A DNA stretch of 64,000 bases from positions 1,860,001-1,924,000 of the forward strand of contig NZ_JQLH01000001.1 of the NCBI RefSeq assembly GCF_000744105.1, written 5' to 3'. The notes below the pieces were generated by a model. That model was not told the DNA's origin and searched no databases. It saw nothing but the letters and a program-made list of their open reading frames with translations. Origin of the DNA: Maribacter forsetii DSM 18668 (GTDB lineage Bacteria; Bacteroidota; Bacteroidia; Flavobacteriales; Flavobacteriaceae). Both the position numbers and the translations under genes were made by a program. Shown here piece by piece: positions 25,134-33,299 of the stretch (the first letter of the stretch is position 1; the number at the start of each line of letters is the position of its first letter).

Positions 25134-27626
25134 TTATCCTTCTATTTCATCACCGTCATCATCGTTGTTTCCTCCTCTGTTGCCCTTATTACGCTCCTTT
25201 GGTTGATTGAAACGATATACAAAGCCCATAGTTATTTGGCGCTGTCTCCATTGAAATTCACTGTCTGAAGTGAAGAACTCCGTTTCTGTAAAAGATGTTC
25301 TTTTTCTAGAGTTTAATAAGTCGCTTACATTAAGTGAAAGTGTTCCATTATCGTTCAAAATATCTTTACTAAAGGCTAAGTTCAATGAGAATATACCTCC
25401 GTTTTCAGTTTGTGCCGTAGACGACGGTCCTCTATAGAATGCATTAGTTTGCCAGTCTACTTTAGCTGGTAGTGAAACCTTTGAGCTAAATCTAGCAAAC
25501 CAACTTGTATTTGTTGTGCCATAATCTACACCATTGAAATCTCCCTCAGTAGAAAACTGGAAAAAATTAAAGCTAGAATTTAAACGTAACCATTTTGCTG
25601 CGCTATATAATACACCTGCTTCAACACCTATTCTGTCATTTGTAGATAGGTTGATTGGAATAGATCTAATAATTTCAATACCATCTGTAGTGGTTTGACC
25701 TGTTTCTTCCTGAACACGCTCAAAAGAATCCGTTTCTCTTTGGTAGTATACAGAGGAAGTTAAAGTTATTTTATCCCACCTTTTTAAGTAACCTAAATCA
25801 AAAGCATTTGAAAATGCCGGGTTTAAGTTTGGATTACCTTGAAAAATATTTGTCCTACTTGATCTTGATGGAAAAGGATTTACAAACCTTCCTCTAGGTC
25901 TATTTATTCTTCTATTATATCCCAAAGAGATGTTTTCATTTTCAGCTAACTCGTAAATGAAATTTACTGTTGGGAATAAGCCTAGATAATTATTATCAAA
26001 ATTAGCTTCTACATCAACGCCTAATTGTTCTTCTAGTTCACTACTGTCATATAAAGAAGATAGCTCACCTTTCAATTGGGTATTTTCTAATCTTAATCCC
26101 AATAAGAAAGAAAACTTTCCAAATTTGTTACCATACTGCGTGTATAATGCGTTTACATTTTCGGTATAAGTAAATAGGTTGGTAAGATCTTCATTAATAT
26201 CAATTAAACCTGTTGCTTGGTTTAAGGAATCTAAGCGATAGTCAGTGCCTGTTTCTTCAAAAGTTCCTCTGTAGCCAACTTCAAATTGAGCGTCACCCAT
26301 TGGTAGTACATAATCTGCTTGTACTAAGTATTCGTTATCGGTTTCTTCCTCATAAACATTTTCTAAAACAATTAAATCATCATTTGGTAATGTATTATTT
26401 TCTTGAATGATGTTGAATTTTTCTTCTTCTCCTTTAGAATATTGTAAGTCTACGGTTAGCTTTTGACCATCATCATCTAAATCGTTCACATAATTCAAAG
26501 AAAATTGATAGTTATTGTCATCTTCGCTTTCATCTTCACTTCTAAATGTTTCACTATCTAATGCATTGCTTATAAACCTTTGGTTTGTATTGGCGGTTTC
26601 ATCTTCACTTTTAGAAGTTCTATAGAAAACACTACCGGTTATAGAAGATGACTCGGTCAAGAAATATTCTAAACCTAAATTTGTGTTGAATCCTTTTCTT
26701 AATCTATTGTATTCTCTGTCTTCAATAATTCTATCATAGGTGCCAGAAGAATAGGTGTTGTCATAAAATGCATTTCCTGGTGCGTCTCTGTAGTTATAAC
26801 CTGTGGTATTGAATAAGTTGAACTTATCTGTACGTAAATTTGCATTTACAGAAATACCACTATTAACAGGGTAACCTATAGTTGTATTTACTGAGCCATT
26901 GAAACCTAATGTCTTTTCTTTTTTAAGTACAATGTTCAAGATACCGGCGGTACCTTCAGCATCATATCTTGCAGACGGACTGGTAATAACCTCAACTTTT
27001 TCAATAGCATCTGCGGGAAGTTGCGTAAGGGCATCGGTAGAGCCAAAACCTGCTAATGCAGATGGTTTTCCGTTGATTAAGATTCTAACATTCTCATTAC
27101 CTCTTAGACTTATAGCACCTTCAACATCTACATCAACAGACGGTACATTGTTTAAGGCATCTGTAATGGTTGCACCACTATTGGTTAAATCTTTACCAAT
27201 ATTGTAAATCTTTTTGTCTAGCCTAACTTCTACCGTAGTTTTTTCGCCAACTACTTCTACGGCCTCTAATTGAGCAACGTCTAAAGCAAGTTTAATGGTG
27301 CCTAAATCTGTAGATTTTGTCAGAGTTTGATTGGGTAGTTTGTATGTTTTGTATGAAATGTATTCAATGGAGATATTGTATTTGCCAGGAGTGGTTTCTA
27401 CTTTGAAATTTCCGTCTATATCTGTTATACCACCTGTAATTTGATCTGGGTTGTTTACACTTTGTAGTACTAGTGTAGCATATTCTAAGGGAAGGTTATC
27501 ATCTTTGTCTAGAACCTTTCCGCTAATGACAATTGGACCTCTTTCCCGGTCTCCTCCCGGTCTTTGACTATGTATATAATTGCTTGATAGTAATAGGAGT
27601 AGGAGTAAAGGGAAAAGTTGTTTCAT
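25134..27626 (-). CDS. TonB-dependent receptor-like outer membrane beta-barrel protein
   Basis: Protein of 830 residues with a signal peptide (about 1-21), a CarboxypepD_reg-like domain (about 33-115, VISGKVLDKDDNLPLEYATL), a plug domain (about 125-235, with ALNNVPSVDVDVEGAISLRG and LPADAIEKVEVITSPSARYD) and a large beta-barrel (about 240-810) of the outer membrane beta-barrel family-3 type. The C-terminal tail is rich in Asn, Gly and Asp (GNRGGNNDDDGDE). The cargo is unknown. Its ATG directly abuts the TAA stop of the small upstream gene, so the two are cotranslated. Confidence 0.88.
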   Translation of the reverse strand: MKQLFPLLLLLLLSSNYIHSQRPGGDRERGPIVISGKVLDKDDNLPLEYATLVLQSVNNPDQITGGITDIDGNFKVETTPGKYNISIEYISYKTYKLPNQTLTKSTDLGTIKLALDVAQLEAVEVVGEKTTVEVRLDKKIYNIGKDLTNSGATITDALNNVPSVDVDVEGAISLRGNENVRILINGKPSALAGFGSTDALTQLPADAIEKVEVITSPSARYDAEGTAGILNIVLKKEKTLGFNGSVNTTIGYPVNSGISVNANLRTDKFNLFNTTGYNYRDAPGNAFYDNTYSSGTYDRIIEDREYNRLRKGFNTNLGLEYFLTESSSITGSVFYRTSKSEDETANTNQRFISNALDSETFRSEDESEDDNNYQFSLNYVNDLDDDGQKLTVDLQYSKGEEEKFNIIQENNTLPNDDLIVLENVYEEETDNEYLVQADYVLPMGDAQFEVGYRGTFEETGTDYRLDSLNQATGLIDINEDLTNLFTYTENVNALYTQYGNKFGKFSFLLGLRLENTQLKGELSSLYDSSELEEQLGVDVEANFDNNYLGLFPTVNFIYELAENENISLGYNRRINRPRGRFVNPFPSRSSRTNIFQGNPNLNPAFSNAFDLGYLKRWDKITLTSSVYYQRETDSFERVQEETGQTTTDGIEIIRSIPINLSTNDRIGVEAGVLYSAAKWLRLNSSFNFFQFSTEGDFNGVDYGTTNTSWFARFSSKVSLPAKVDWQTNAFYRGPSSTAQTENGGIFSLNLAFSKDILNDNGTLSLNVSDLLNSRKRTSFTETEFFTSDSEFQWRQRQITMGFVYRFNQPKERNKGNRGGNNDDDGDEIEG

Positions 27627-28142
27627 TTAGTCGGATTTTGATTTCTTTCGTTTTTCTTTTTTCTTCTTTTTATTTTTCTTCAAAGTTTTTGAAACACCAT
27701 CTTTTTGTAGTGCAACAAAAGCTTCATACTTCTCTAATGGCAAACCTGCTTTTAATTCTTCGTCTTGCCTTTTAGTAATATTCTCATATACTTCAGCCAT
27801 TTTTTCTGGCGGTAGCTTTAATATCTGAGCTTCTATACGTTCTTGTACATATTTCTTTAAAACAGAACTTAATACTGCCTGTTCAAATTCATTAAGTGCA
27901 AGGGCTTCTGTAATTCTTGGCATTTCACCATCTACCAATTCTTCAGCAGTTTTAGGTTTTGGTGGCTCAGCAGGTGTTTGTGCCTGTGGTATAGAACTTC
28001 TTTGATTACCATAACCGTAACCGCCACGTGATCCATAACCGTTATTGCCATAACCGTACTGTGCGTAAATTTCAGAACTTCCTAATAGAATTAATAGCAA
28101 TGCTAACACCTTTAGATTGCTACATTTTATTACTTTTTTCAT
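27627..28142 (-). CDS. Small exported protein, possibly Spy/CpxP-like, unknown function
   Basis: Protein of 171 residues with a signal peptide (about 1-28, ending in EIYAQ), a Tyr/Gly/Asn-rich segment (YGYGNNGYGSRGGYGYG), a helical middle (about 65-150) and a Lys-rich tail (KKNKKKKKEKRKK). The helical part, with EALALNEFEQAVL and EELKAGLPLEKYEAF, is reminiscent of Spy/LTxxQ periplasmic proteins, but I cannot confirm homology. Its TAA stop immediately precedes the ATG of the outer-membrane barrel gene (zero spacing), which suggests a role alongside it, such as chaperone or regulator. Confidence 0.65.
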   Translation of the reverse strand: MKKVIKCSNLKVLALLLILLGSSEIYAQYGYGNNGYGSRGGYGYGNQRSSIPQAQTPAEPPKPKTAEELVDGEMPRITEALALNEFEQAVLSSVLKKYVQERIEAQILKLPPEKMAEVYENITKRQDEELKAGLPLEKYEAFVALQKDGVSKTLKKNKKKKKEKRKKSKSD

Positions 28143-28229
28143 GTGTTTAGATTATAAAGTTATACTATGGTTTAACTGAAAATGGTTAATTGTTTGTTAA
28201 GATAATAAACCAATCAATTATAGCGAATT

Positions 28230-28574
28230 CTATTTTAATAATTGATCTATGTTAGAAGCAGGTCTACCAATGACCGCACTGTTGCCATTTATAACAATTG
28301 GTCTTTCAATTAATTTAGGGTATGTGATCATCGCTTCTAATACTTCTTCATCATTTAATGGTAAATGCTTGAATTTTTCTTTCCAGATTGCTTCTGACTT
28401 ACGCACTAGATTAATGGGCTTAATGCCCAAACAGCTAATTACATTTCTTAACTCATCTTTTGTTGGTATGTCTTCTAAATACTTTACTACTTCAAATTTC
28501 TTGCCAGAATTTTCAAGTACTTTAAGCCCTTCTCTAGATTTACTACATCTAGAATTGTGATATATTTTAATCAT
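28230..28574 (-). CDS. arsC: ArsC/Spx-family arsenate reductase-like protein
   Basis: Glutaredoxin-dependent ArsC-type protein of 114 residues. The N-terminal IYHNSRCSKSREGL holds the candidate catalytic Cys at position 10. The C-terminal part has YPKLIERPIVI with the conserved Arg-Pro, and GRPASNIDQLL, as in ArsC. No other arsenic-resistance genes (arsB, acr3, arsR) lie nearby, so a true arsenate role is inferred from family only. Some Spx/ArsC-like proteins act otherwise. Confidence 0.82.
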   Translation of the reverse strand: MIKIYHNSRCSKSREGLKVLENSGKKFEVVKYLEDIPTKDELRNVISCLGIKPINLVRKSEAIWKEKFKHLPLNDEEVLEAMITYPKLIERPIVINGNSAVIGRPASNIDQLLK

Positions 28575-28597
28575 AATTTGTATTCACTTTAAATGTT

Positions 28598-28634
28598 GAT
28601 ATCCCTACTTGATTTAAAAACAAGTAGGGATATC
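28598..28634. repeat. Perfect 14-bp inverted repeat between prfB and arsC
   Basis: GATATCCCTACTTG (28598-28611) and CAAGTAGGGATATC (28621-28634) flank a 9-nt loop. On the minus strand, where prfB ends at 28639, no T-run follows, so it is a strong mRNA hairpin or attenuator rather than a classic terminator. Confidence 0.8.
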
Positions 28635-28638
28635 TATT

Positions 28639-29740
28639 TTATTCTTCATCCTTTTGTCCCATCATCATTAGATAGGCTTTAAGAAATTGGTCTATGTCCC
28701 CATCCATTACATTGTCAACGTTTCCTGTTTCTTGACCTGTTCTTACATCTTTTACCAATTTGTAAGGATGCATAACATAATTTCTGATTTGAGAACCCCA
28801 TTCAATCTTCATCTTAGAGGATTCAATTTCTTGACGTGCCTCCATCTTTTTACGTAGCTCTATCTCGTACAATTGAGACTTTAGCATTTTCATAGCCGTG
28901 GCTCTATTGTCATGTTGACTTCTACTGTCTGAACATGAAATTTGAATTCCGGTAGGGTGGTGGGTCAATTGAACTTTGGTTTCTACCTTGTTTACATTTT
29001 GTCCACCAGCACCACTAGACCTTGCTGTGGTAATTGTTATATCAGCCGGATTGACATCTACCTCTATGCTATCATCCACTAAAGGATACACATATACAGA
29101 TGCAAATGACGTATGTCTCTTGGCATTACTATCAAACGGAGAAATACGTACCAATCTATGTACACCGTTTTCACCTTTTAACCAACCAAAGGCATACTCT
29201 CCATCAATTTCTAATGTAACGGTTTTTATTCCGGCTACATCACCTTCTTGATAGTTGAGCTCTTTGATTTTATAACCGTTTTTTTCTGCCCACATCATAT
29301 ACATACGCATAAGCATTGCCGCCCAATCGCAGCTTTCGGTACCACCAGCTCCTGCAGTAATTTGAAGTACAGCCGGTAATTCATCACCTTCTTCAGAAAG
29401 CATGTTCTTAAATTCCATCTTCTCTAAAGTATTCAAAGCCTTTTCGTATTGGCTTTCAACTTCAGCTTCGGTAACTTCTCCTTCTTGCTGGAATTCAATG
29501 AGCACTTCTAGATCAGCAATTAGAACTTCTGCTGCATTATAATCATCTACCCATTGTTTTTTAGACTGGATAAACTTCATATGTGCCTGCGCTTCTTGAG
29601 GATTATCCCAAAAATCAGGTGCCAAGGTTTTTTCTTGCTCGTTTTCTATTTCAATTAATTTGGCATCAATGTCAAAGATACCTCCTTAACGCACCAAGGC
29701 GATCTATAAGACCTTTGTAGTGGTCTGTACTTACGTTCAT
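28639..29740 (-). CDS. prfB: Peptide chain release factor 2, with programmed +1 frameshift
   Basis: RF2, recognising UGA and UAA. The gene starts with ATG at 29740-29738 and reads 22 codons to an in-frame UGA (29674-29672). A +1 shift at CUU-UGA-C continues from GAC (29673) to the stop at 28639, giving about 366 residues, the family length. The downstream part starts with [12 protein letters not shown] and contains the SPF-type anticodon mimic seen here as ISPFDSN, and the peptidyl-hydrolysis GGQ loop in [15 protein letters not shown] simple frame search starting at an internal ATG (29625) would lose about 38 residues. Confidence 0.95.
29671..29686 (-). promoter_or_regulatory. prfB autoregulatory +1 frameshift site
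   Basis: On the minus strand the sequence reads AGGAGG-TAT-CTT-TGA-C. A Shine-Dalgarno-like AGGAGG sits three bases before the slippery CTT, followed by the in-frame TGA and C. This is the classic RF2 layout, in which low RF2 favours the +1 shift, so RF2 controls its own synthesis. Confidence 0.95.
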
Positions 29741-29804
29741 ATAATTATATTTTGGGTAAAAATAATACTCTTTTAAATAATGATTAGAGATATCTTGAGA
29801 ATAC

Positions 29805-30656
29805 TTATTGTTGGCTTTGAACAGTTACCGAGTGGGAGGTTTTATTTTGCCCTACTGTATGAATTATGCCTTTTAACGGTGCACAATCATTGTAGTCTTT
29901 TCCGTGAGATACTTTTATATGGTTGGTGTTTGCCAAAATATTATTTGTGGGGTCAAATCCTTTCCAGCCAATTCCAGGAATAAATGATTCTACCCAAGCA
30001 TGCATTTGGGAATCACCAACAAAACCGCTTTCTTGATCAAGGTATCCAGAAACATATCTGGTGGGTACACCATTGGTTCTGGATAATGCACAAAATAGGT
30101 GGGCAAAATCTTGACAAACTCCTTTTTTCTTAGCAATGACATCTTTAAGTGGGGTACCTACTTCTGTTACGCCAGTGGTAAACTTAATGTACTTATAAAT
30201 CCAATGATTTAGGGCTTCAAGATTATCAAAAATAGAGAGAGAATTGTTGAATTTAAACAACTGTTCTTGTAAACTTTCTAAAATTGTAAAAGAGGTTAAT
30301 TTTAGAAAACGCTCATGGGTTATTTTAAAATTAAAATCTTGCAACTCATTATATGCAATAGAAATATCAGGTTCTATATAGAAATTATAAGGGTCAACTT
30401 CTTTTTTTTTGAACTTAAACTTTGCCTCAAAAGAAATCTTTTTGAATTTCTTCTTTGGGTGTATGCGAAGGGTTTTAAAACCAAAGCCGTTAATAGATTC
30501 TTCAGTATAGGCAAATAAAGAGTTTTCAAACTCGATTTCGACCTCGTACTGACTTTCATTTTCAACGGGAATTATTAAAAATTGCCAATGTGCATCATAC
30601 ACCCAATCATCATAAACATTTTCCGCATTATAGGTAATCTCAAATTCTCTCGGCAT
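29805..30656 (-). CDS. Transglutaminase-like cysteine protease family protein
   Basis: Protein of 283 residues. An N-terminal beta-sandwich of the Bact_transglu_N type (about 1-130) is followed by a transglutaminase-like core with the Cys-His-Asp triad: KKGVCQDFAHLF (Cys), DSQMHAWVESF (His) and WKGFDPTNN (Asp). It probably hydrolyses or transfers amide bonds. It is the last of a three-gene set with the alpha-E and ATP-grasp genes, in the conserved order known across bacteria. No signal peptide is seen, so a cytoplasmic location is likely. Confidence 0.9.
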   Translation of the reverse strand: MPREFEITYNAENVYDDWVYDAHWQFLIIPVENESQYEVEIEFENSLFAYTEESINGFGFKTLRIHPKKKFKKISFEAKFKFKKKEVDPYNFYIEPDISIAYNELQDFNFKITHERFLKLTSFTILESLQEQLFKFNNSLSIFDNLEALNHWIYKYIKFTTGVTEVGTPLKDVIAKKKGVCQDFAHLFCALSRTNGVPTRYVSGYLDQESGFVGDSQMHAWVESFIPGIGWKGFDPTNNILANTNHIKVSHGKDYNDCAPLKGIIHTVGQNKTSHSVTVQSQQ

Positions 30657-30684
30657 AAGAGCAAATATACCTTATTTTAATGGT

Positions 30685-31632
30685 CTAATAGTTAAAAAAT
30701 TCCTCGTCTACCTTGTCGCTTATGTCAACTAGACTTTTTAGAATATCTTCTATAAAAGATTTAATGTCTTCATCTATTTCTTCAATATATTTGAACTCAT
30801 ATTCTGATCTTACTCTACCAATTAAAAAGACAGTAGAATCTTTATTGTATCTCTTTTCTGGGTTAAGCATTTTTACATGTTGGTTAACCTGATTTAAAGA
30901 GTTCATTACAGATCTAGGGCAGTTAGGGTTTAGGATTAAAAATTCTAATGTAGAGATACTTGTTGGGGTCTTTTTGTAGAACCTACGCATCATATCATAA
31001 GACTCTGCACATTTTAATAATGTTGTCCATTCAAAACTTTTTCTGAATCTTTCATTTTCACCATCTTGAGATAATAATGCATCATTATACTTTGCATTGA
31101 TCATTCTAGTAATTTGAGTGGCTCGCTCTATGTTTATACCCATGGAAATGATTGCATAGGTTGCATCATGTAATAGCGTACCACGTATTTTCCCTCTTAG
31201 AATATCTGTCATTTCAGCCACATGAGTAGTAAATTCATGAAGTCCGTTTTTTACAAATACTTCTTTAGGGTAGTTGATTACAAAATGGTAAAATTTATTA
31301 ATTGCTTCATACAGCTCTGTTGAAATTAAATCACGAGCACTATTGGCATTTTCTCTTGCAAATTTTATGTTGTTTATTATAGATGAGCTGTAATTTGGAT
31401 CAAGCCCTATTTTATATAATACATCTTCTTCCTTCAGAAATTTATTAGGGTCTTTTTCAGGATCACCGACCATAAATAACATAGAACGCAATACAAACTG
31501 GCGGTCTTGAGATTTTAGATTTGGTGCATCTAGTGAAGAGAAATAATTTACATTTAAATATCTTGCTACGTGTTCAGAACGTTCAATATAACGCCCCATC
31601 CAAAATAGATTATTGGCAACTCTTGCTAACAT
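30685..31632 (-). CDS. Alpha-E domain-containing protein
   Basis: All-helical protein of 315 residues beginning MLARVANNLFWMGRYIERSE, the hallmark N-terminus of the alpha-E family. Other conserved spots are SARDLIS and WTTLLKCAESYDMMRRFY. No catalytic chemistry is known for the family. It nearly always neighbours a circularly permuted ATP-grasp enzyme and a transglutaminase, as here, with 9 bp to the upstream and 28 bp to the downstream gene. A scaffold or peptide-carrier role has been proposed from genomic context only. Confidence 0.92.
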   Translation of the reverse strand: MLARVANNLFWMGRYIERSEHVARYLNVNYFSSLDAPNLKSQDRQFVLRSMLFMVGDPEKDPNKFLKEEDVLYKIGLDPNYSSSIINNIKFARENANSARDLISTELYEAINKFYHFVINYPKEVFVKNGLHEFTTHVAEMTDILRGKIRGTLLHDATYAIISMGINIERATQITRMINAKYNDALLSQDGENERFRKSFEWTTLLKCAESYDMMRRFYKKTPTSISTLEFLILNPNCPRSVMNSLNQVNQHVKMLNPEKRYNKDSTVFLIGRVRSEYEFKYIEEIDEDIKSFIEDILKSLVDISDKVDEEFFNY

Positions 31633-31641
31633 ATAGTTTCT

Positions 31642-33105
31642 TTATTTTTTTAATACCCAGGTATCCTTTGATCCCCCTCCTTGCGAAGAGTTTACAATTA
31701 AATTTCCTTTTTTTAATGCTACTCGTGTTAATCCGCCTTTTAAAACAAATTCTTTATCCTTGCCAAGTACAGTAAACGTTCTCAAATCTACGTGTCGTTG
31801 TTCAAAAGACTCTGAATCATCTATATATGTTGGGTGAACAGATAAAGACAATATAGGCTGGGCAACATATTTTCTAGGGCTAGCCTTAATTTCGGCTTTT
31901 ACTTTTTCAATTTCTGCTTTGGTGAGTTTGTTACCTATAGAAATACCGTAACCACCAGCTTCATCCACTGGTTTAATAACCAATTCATGTATATGTTCTA
32001 GTACATATTTTAATTCGTCTGGTCTACTACAGTGGTAGGTGTGTACATTGTTTAATATAGGTTCTTCGTCCAAGTAATATTTTATGATCTCTGGCATGTA
32101 GGTGTATACGGCTTTGTCATCCGCTACTCCGGTGCCTGGTGCATTTGCTAACGTAACATTGCCTTTTTTATAAGCGGCGAACAAACCAGGTACGCCAAGT
32201 ACGGAATCTGGATTAAATTCTAAGGGGTCTATAAATTGATCATCTATTCTTCTATAGATCACATCAACCTTTTCTGGTCCCTTTATAGTTTTCATGTACA
32301 CAAAATCATTTTCTACAAATAGGTCACGACCCTCTACCAATTCAACACCCATGGTTTTTGCTAAGTATGAATGTTCGTAAAATGCAGAATTGTACATGCC
32401 TGGTGTAATGACAACTACATTTGGTATGTCAACCCCTTTAGGTTTAACCGATTCTAATAGCTCTAATAAGTTTTCGGCATAGTTAGTAACGGTATGGGTT
32501 TGGTAATGGTTGAACACGCCAAACAGTGCTTTTTTCAATGCAGTTCGGTTACATATAACATAACTTACTCCTGAAGGACAACGAATGTTGTCTTCAAGTA
32601 CGTAATATTTACCATCATTATGTTTTATGACGTCTGTACCTGAAATGTGATTGTAAATTCCGCCGGGCGGATTTACTCCATTCATTTGATCTAAGTAATT
32701 GGCAGAAGAGGTAATTAGTTCTATAGGTACTACTTTATCTTTAAGAATTTTTTTATCATGGTAAATATCCCAAAGAAATAAGTTTAAGGCTTTACTTCTT
32801 TGTATGGATCCACGTTCTATGATATCCCAGTCGACCGGGTCAATTATTCGAGGGAATAAATCGAAGGGGAAAATTTTTTCTTGTACATTATTATCACCAT
32901 ATACTTGAAAAGTAATTCCTTGATTGAAAAAAGAAGACTTGGCTTTGTTATTCAATGATACATAATCAATAATAGAATGTTCGCCATAAAGGTTAAATAG
33001 TTTTTGGTATACCTCCTTTATTTTTCCATTCTTATCATATATTTCATCATATAAATCTGGATTTCTTTGATAAGAAGAAAAAATTTGATTTTCAATGTTG
33101 GTCAT
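31642..33105 (-). CDS. Circularly permuted type 2 ATP-grasp protein
   Basis: Protein of about 487 residues from the circularly permuted ATP-grasp family. Recognisable segments: FPFDLFPRIID, GGIYNHISGTDVIKH, YYVLEDNIRCPSGVSYV, VIYRRIDDQFIDPLEF, VIKPVDEAGGYGI (nucleotide-binding Lys and Gly-rich loop) and a C-terminal VNSSQGGGSKDTWVL. It is expected to form amide bonds using ATP. The frame opens at 33150, but the ATG at 33105 (MTNIENQIFSSY) fits the family better. It is the first gene of the trio with the alpha-E and transglutaminase genes and is divergent from the metalloprotease gene. Confidence 0.9.
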   Translation of the reverse strand: MTNIENQIFSSYQRNPDLYDEIYDKNGKIKEVYQKLFNLYGEHSIIDYVSLNNKAKSSFFNQGITFQVYGDNNVQEKIFPFDLFPRIIDPVDWDIIERGSIQRSKALNLFLWDIYHDKKILKDKVVPIELITSSANYLDQMNGVNPPGGIYNHISGTDVIKHNDGKYYVLEDNIRCPSGVSYVICNRTALKKALFGVFNHYQTHTVTNYAENLLELLESVKPKGVDIPNVVVITPGMYNSAFYEHSYLAKTMGVELVEGRDLFVENDFVYMKTIKGPEKVDVIYRRIDDQFIDPLEFNPDSVLGVPGLFAAYKKGNVTLANAPGTGVADDKAVYTYMPEIIKYYLDEEPILNNVHTYHCSRPDELKYVLEHIHELVIKPVDEAGGYGISIGNKLTKAEIEKVKAEIKASPRKYVAQPILSLSVHPTYIDDSESFEQRHVDLRTFTVLGKDKEFVLKGGLTRVALKKGNLIVNSSQGGGSKDTWVLKK

Positions 33106-33299
33106 ATATATTCTTTTGTTAAAAGGTACATGATAAAAAGCAATAAACAAATGACATTTTTGTAATAATCGGTAGATTTTTTCTTTATTCTGTAATAATT
33201 CGACAGCATTTTTAACAACTACCGTATTTATAATTTAGTTGGCTGCTCTTGTTTTTCATTCGTAAGTTTTTCTATACTTTTAGAGAAAACTAATTGAAA

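Noticed and set aside
29672..29674. In-frame TGA near the start of prfB, which could look like a nonsense mutation
   Set aside because: The AGGAGG, CTT-TGA-C context and resumption in the +1 frame are the known RF2 frameshift site, so the gene is intact.
33106..33150. 15-residue N-terminal extension of the ATP-grasp protein
   Set aside because: MTNIENQ at 33105 fits family starts, and the extension (FIAFYHVPF...) has no family counterpart.
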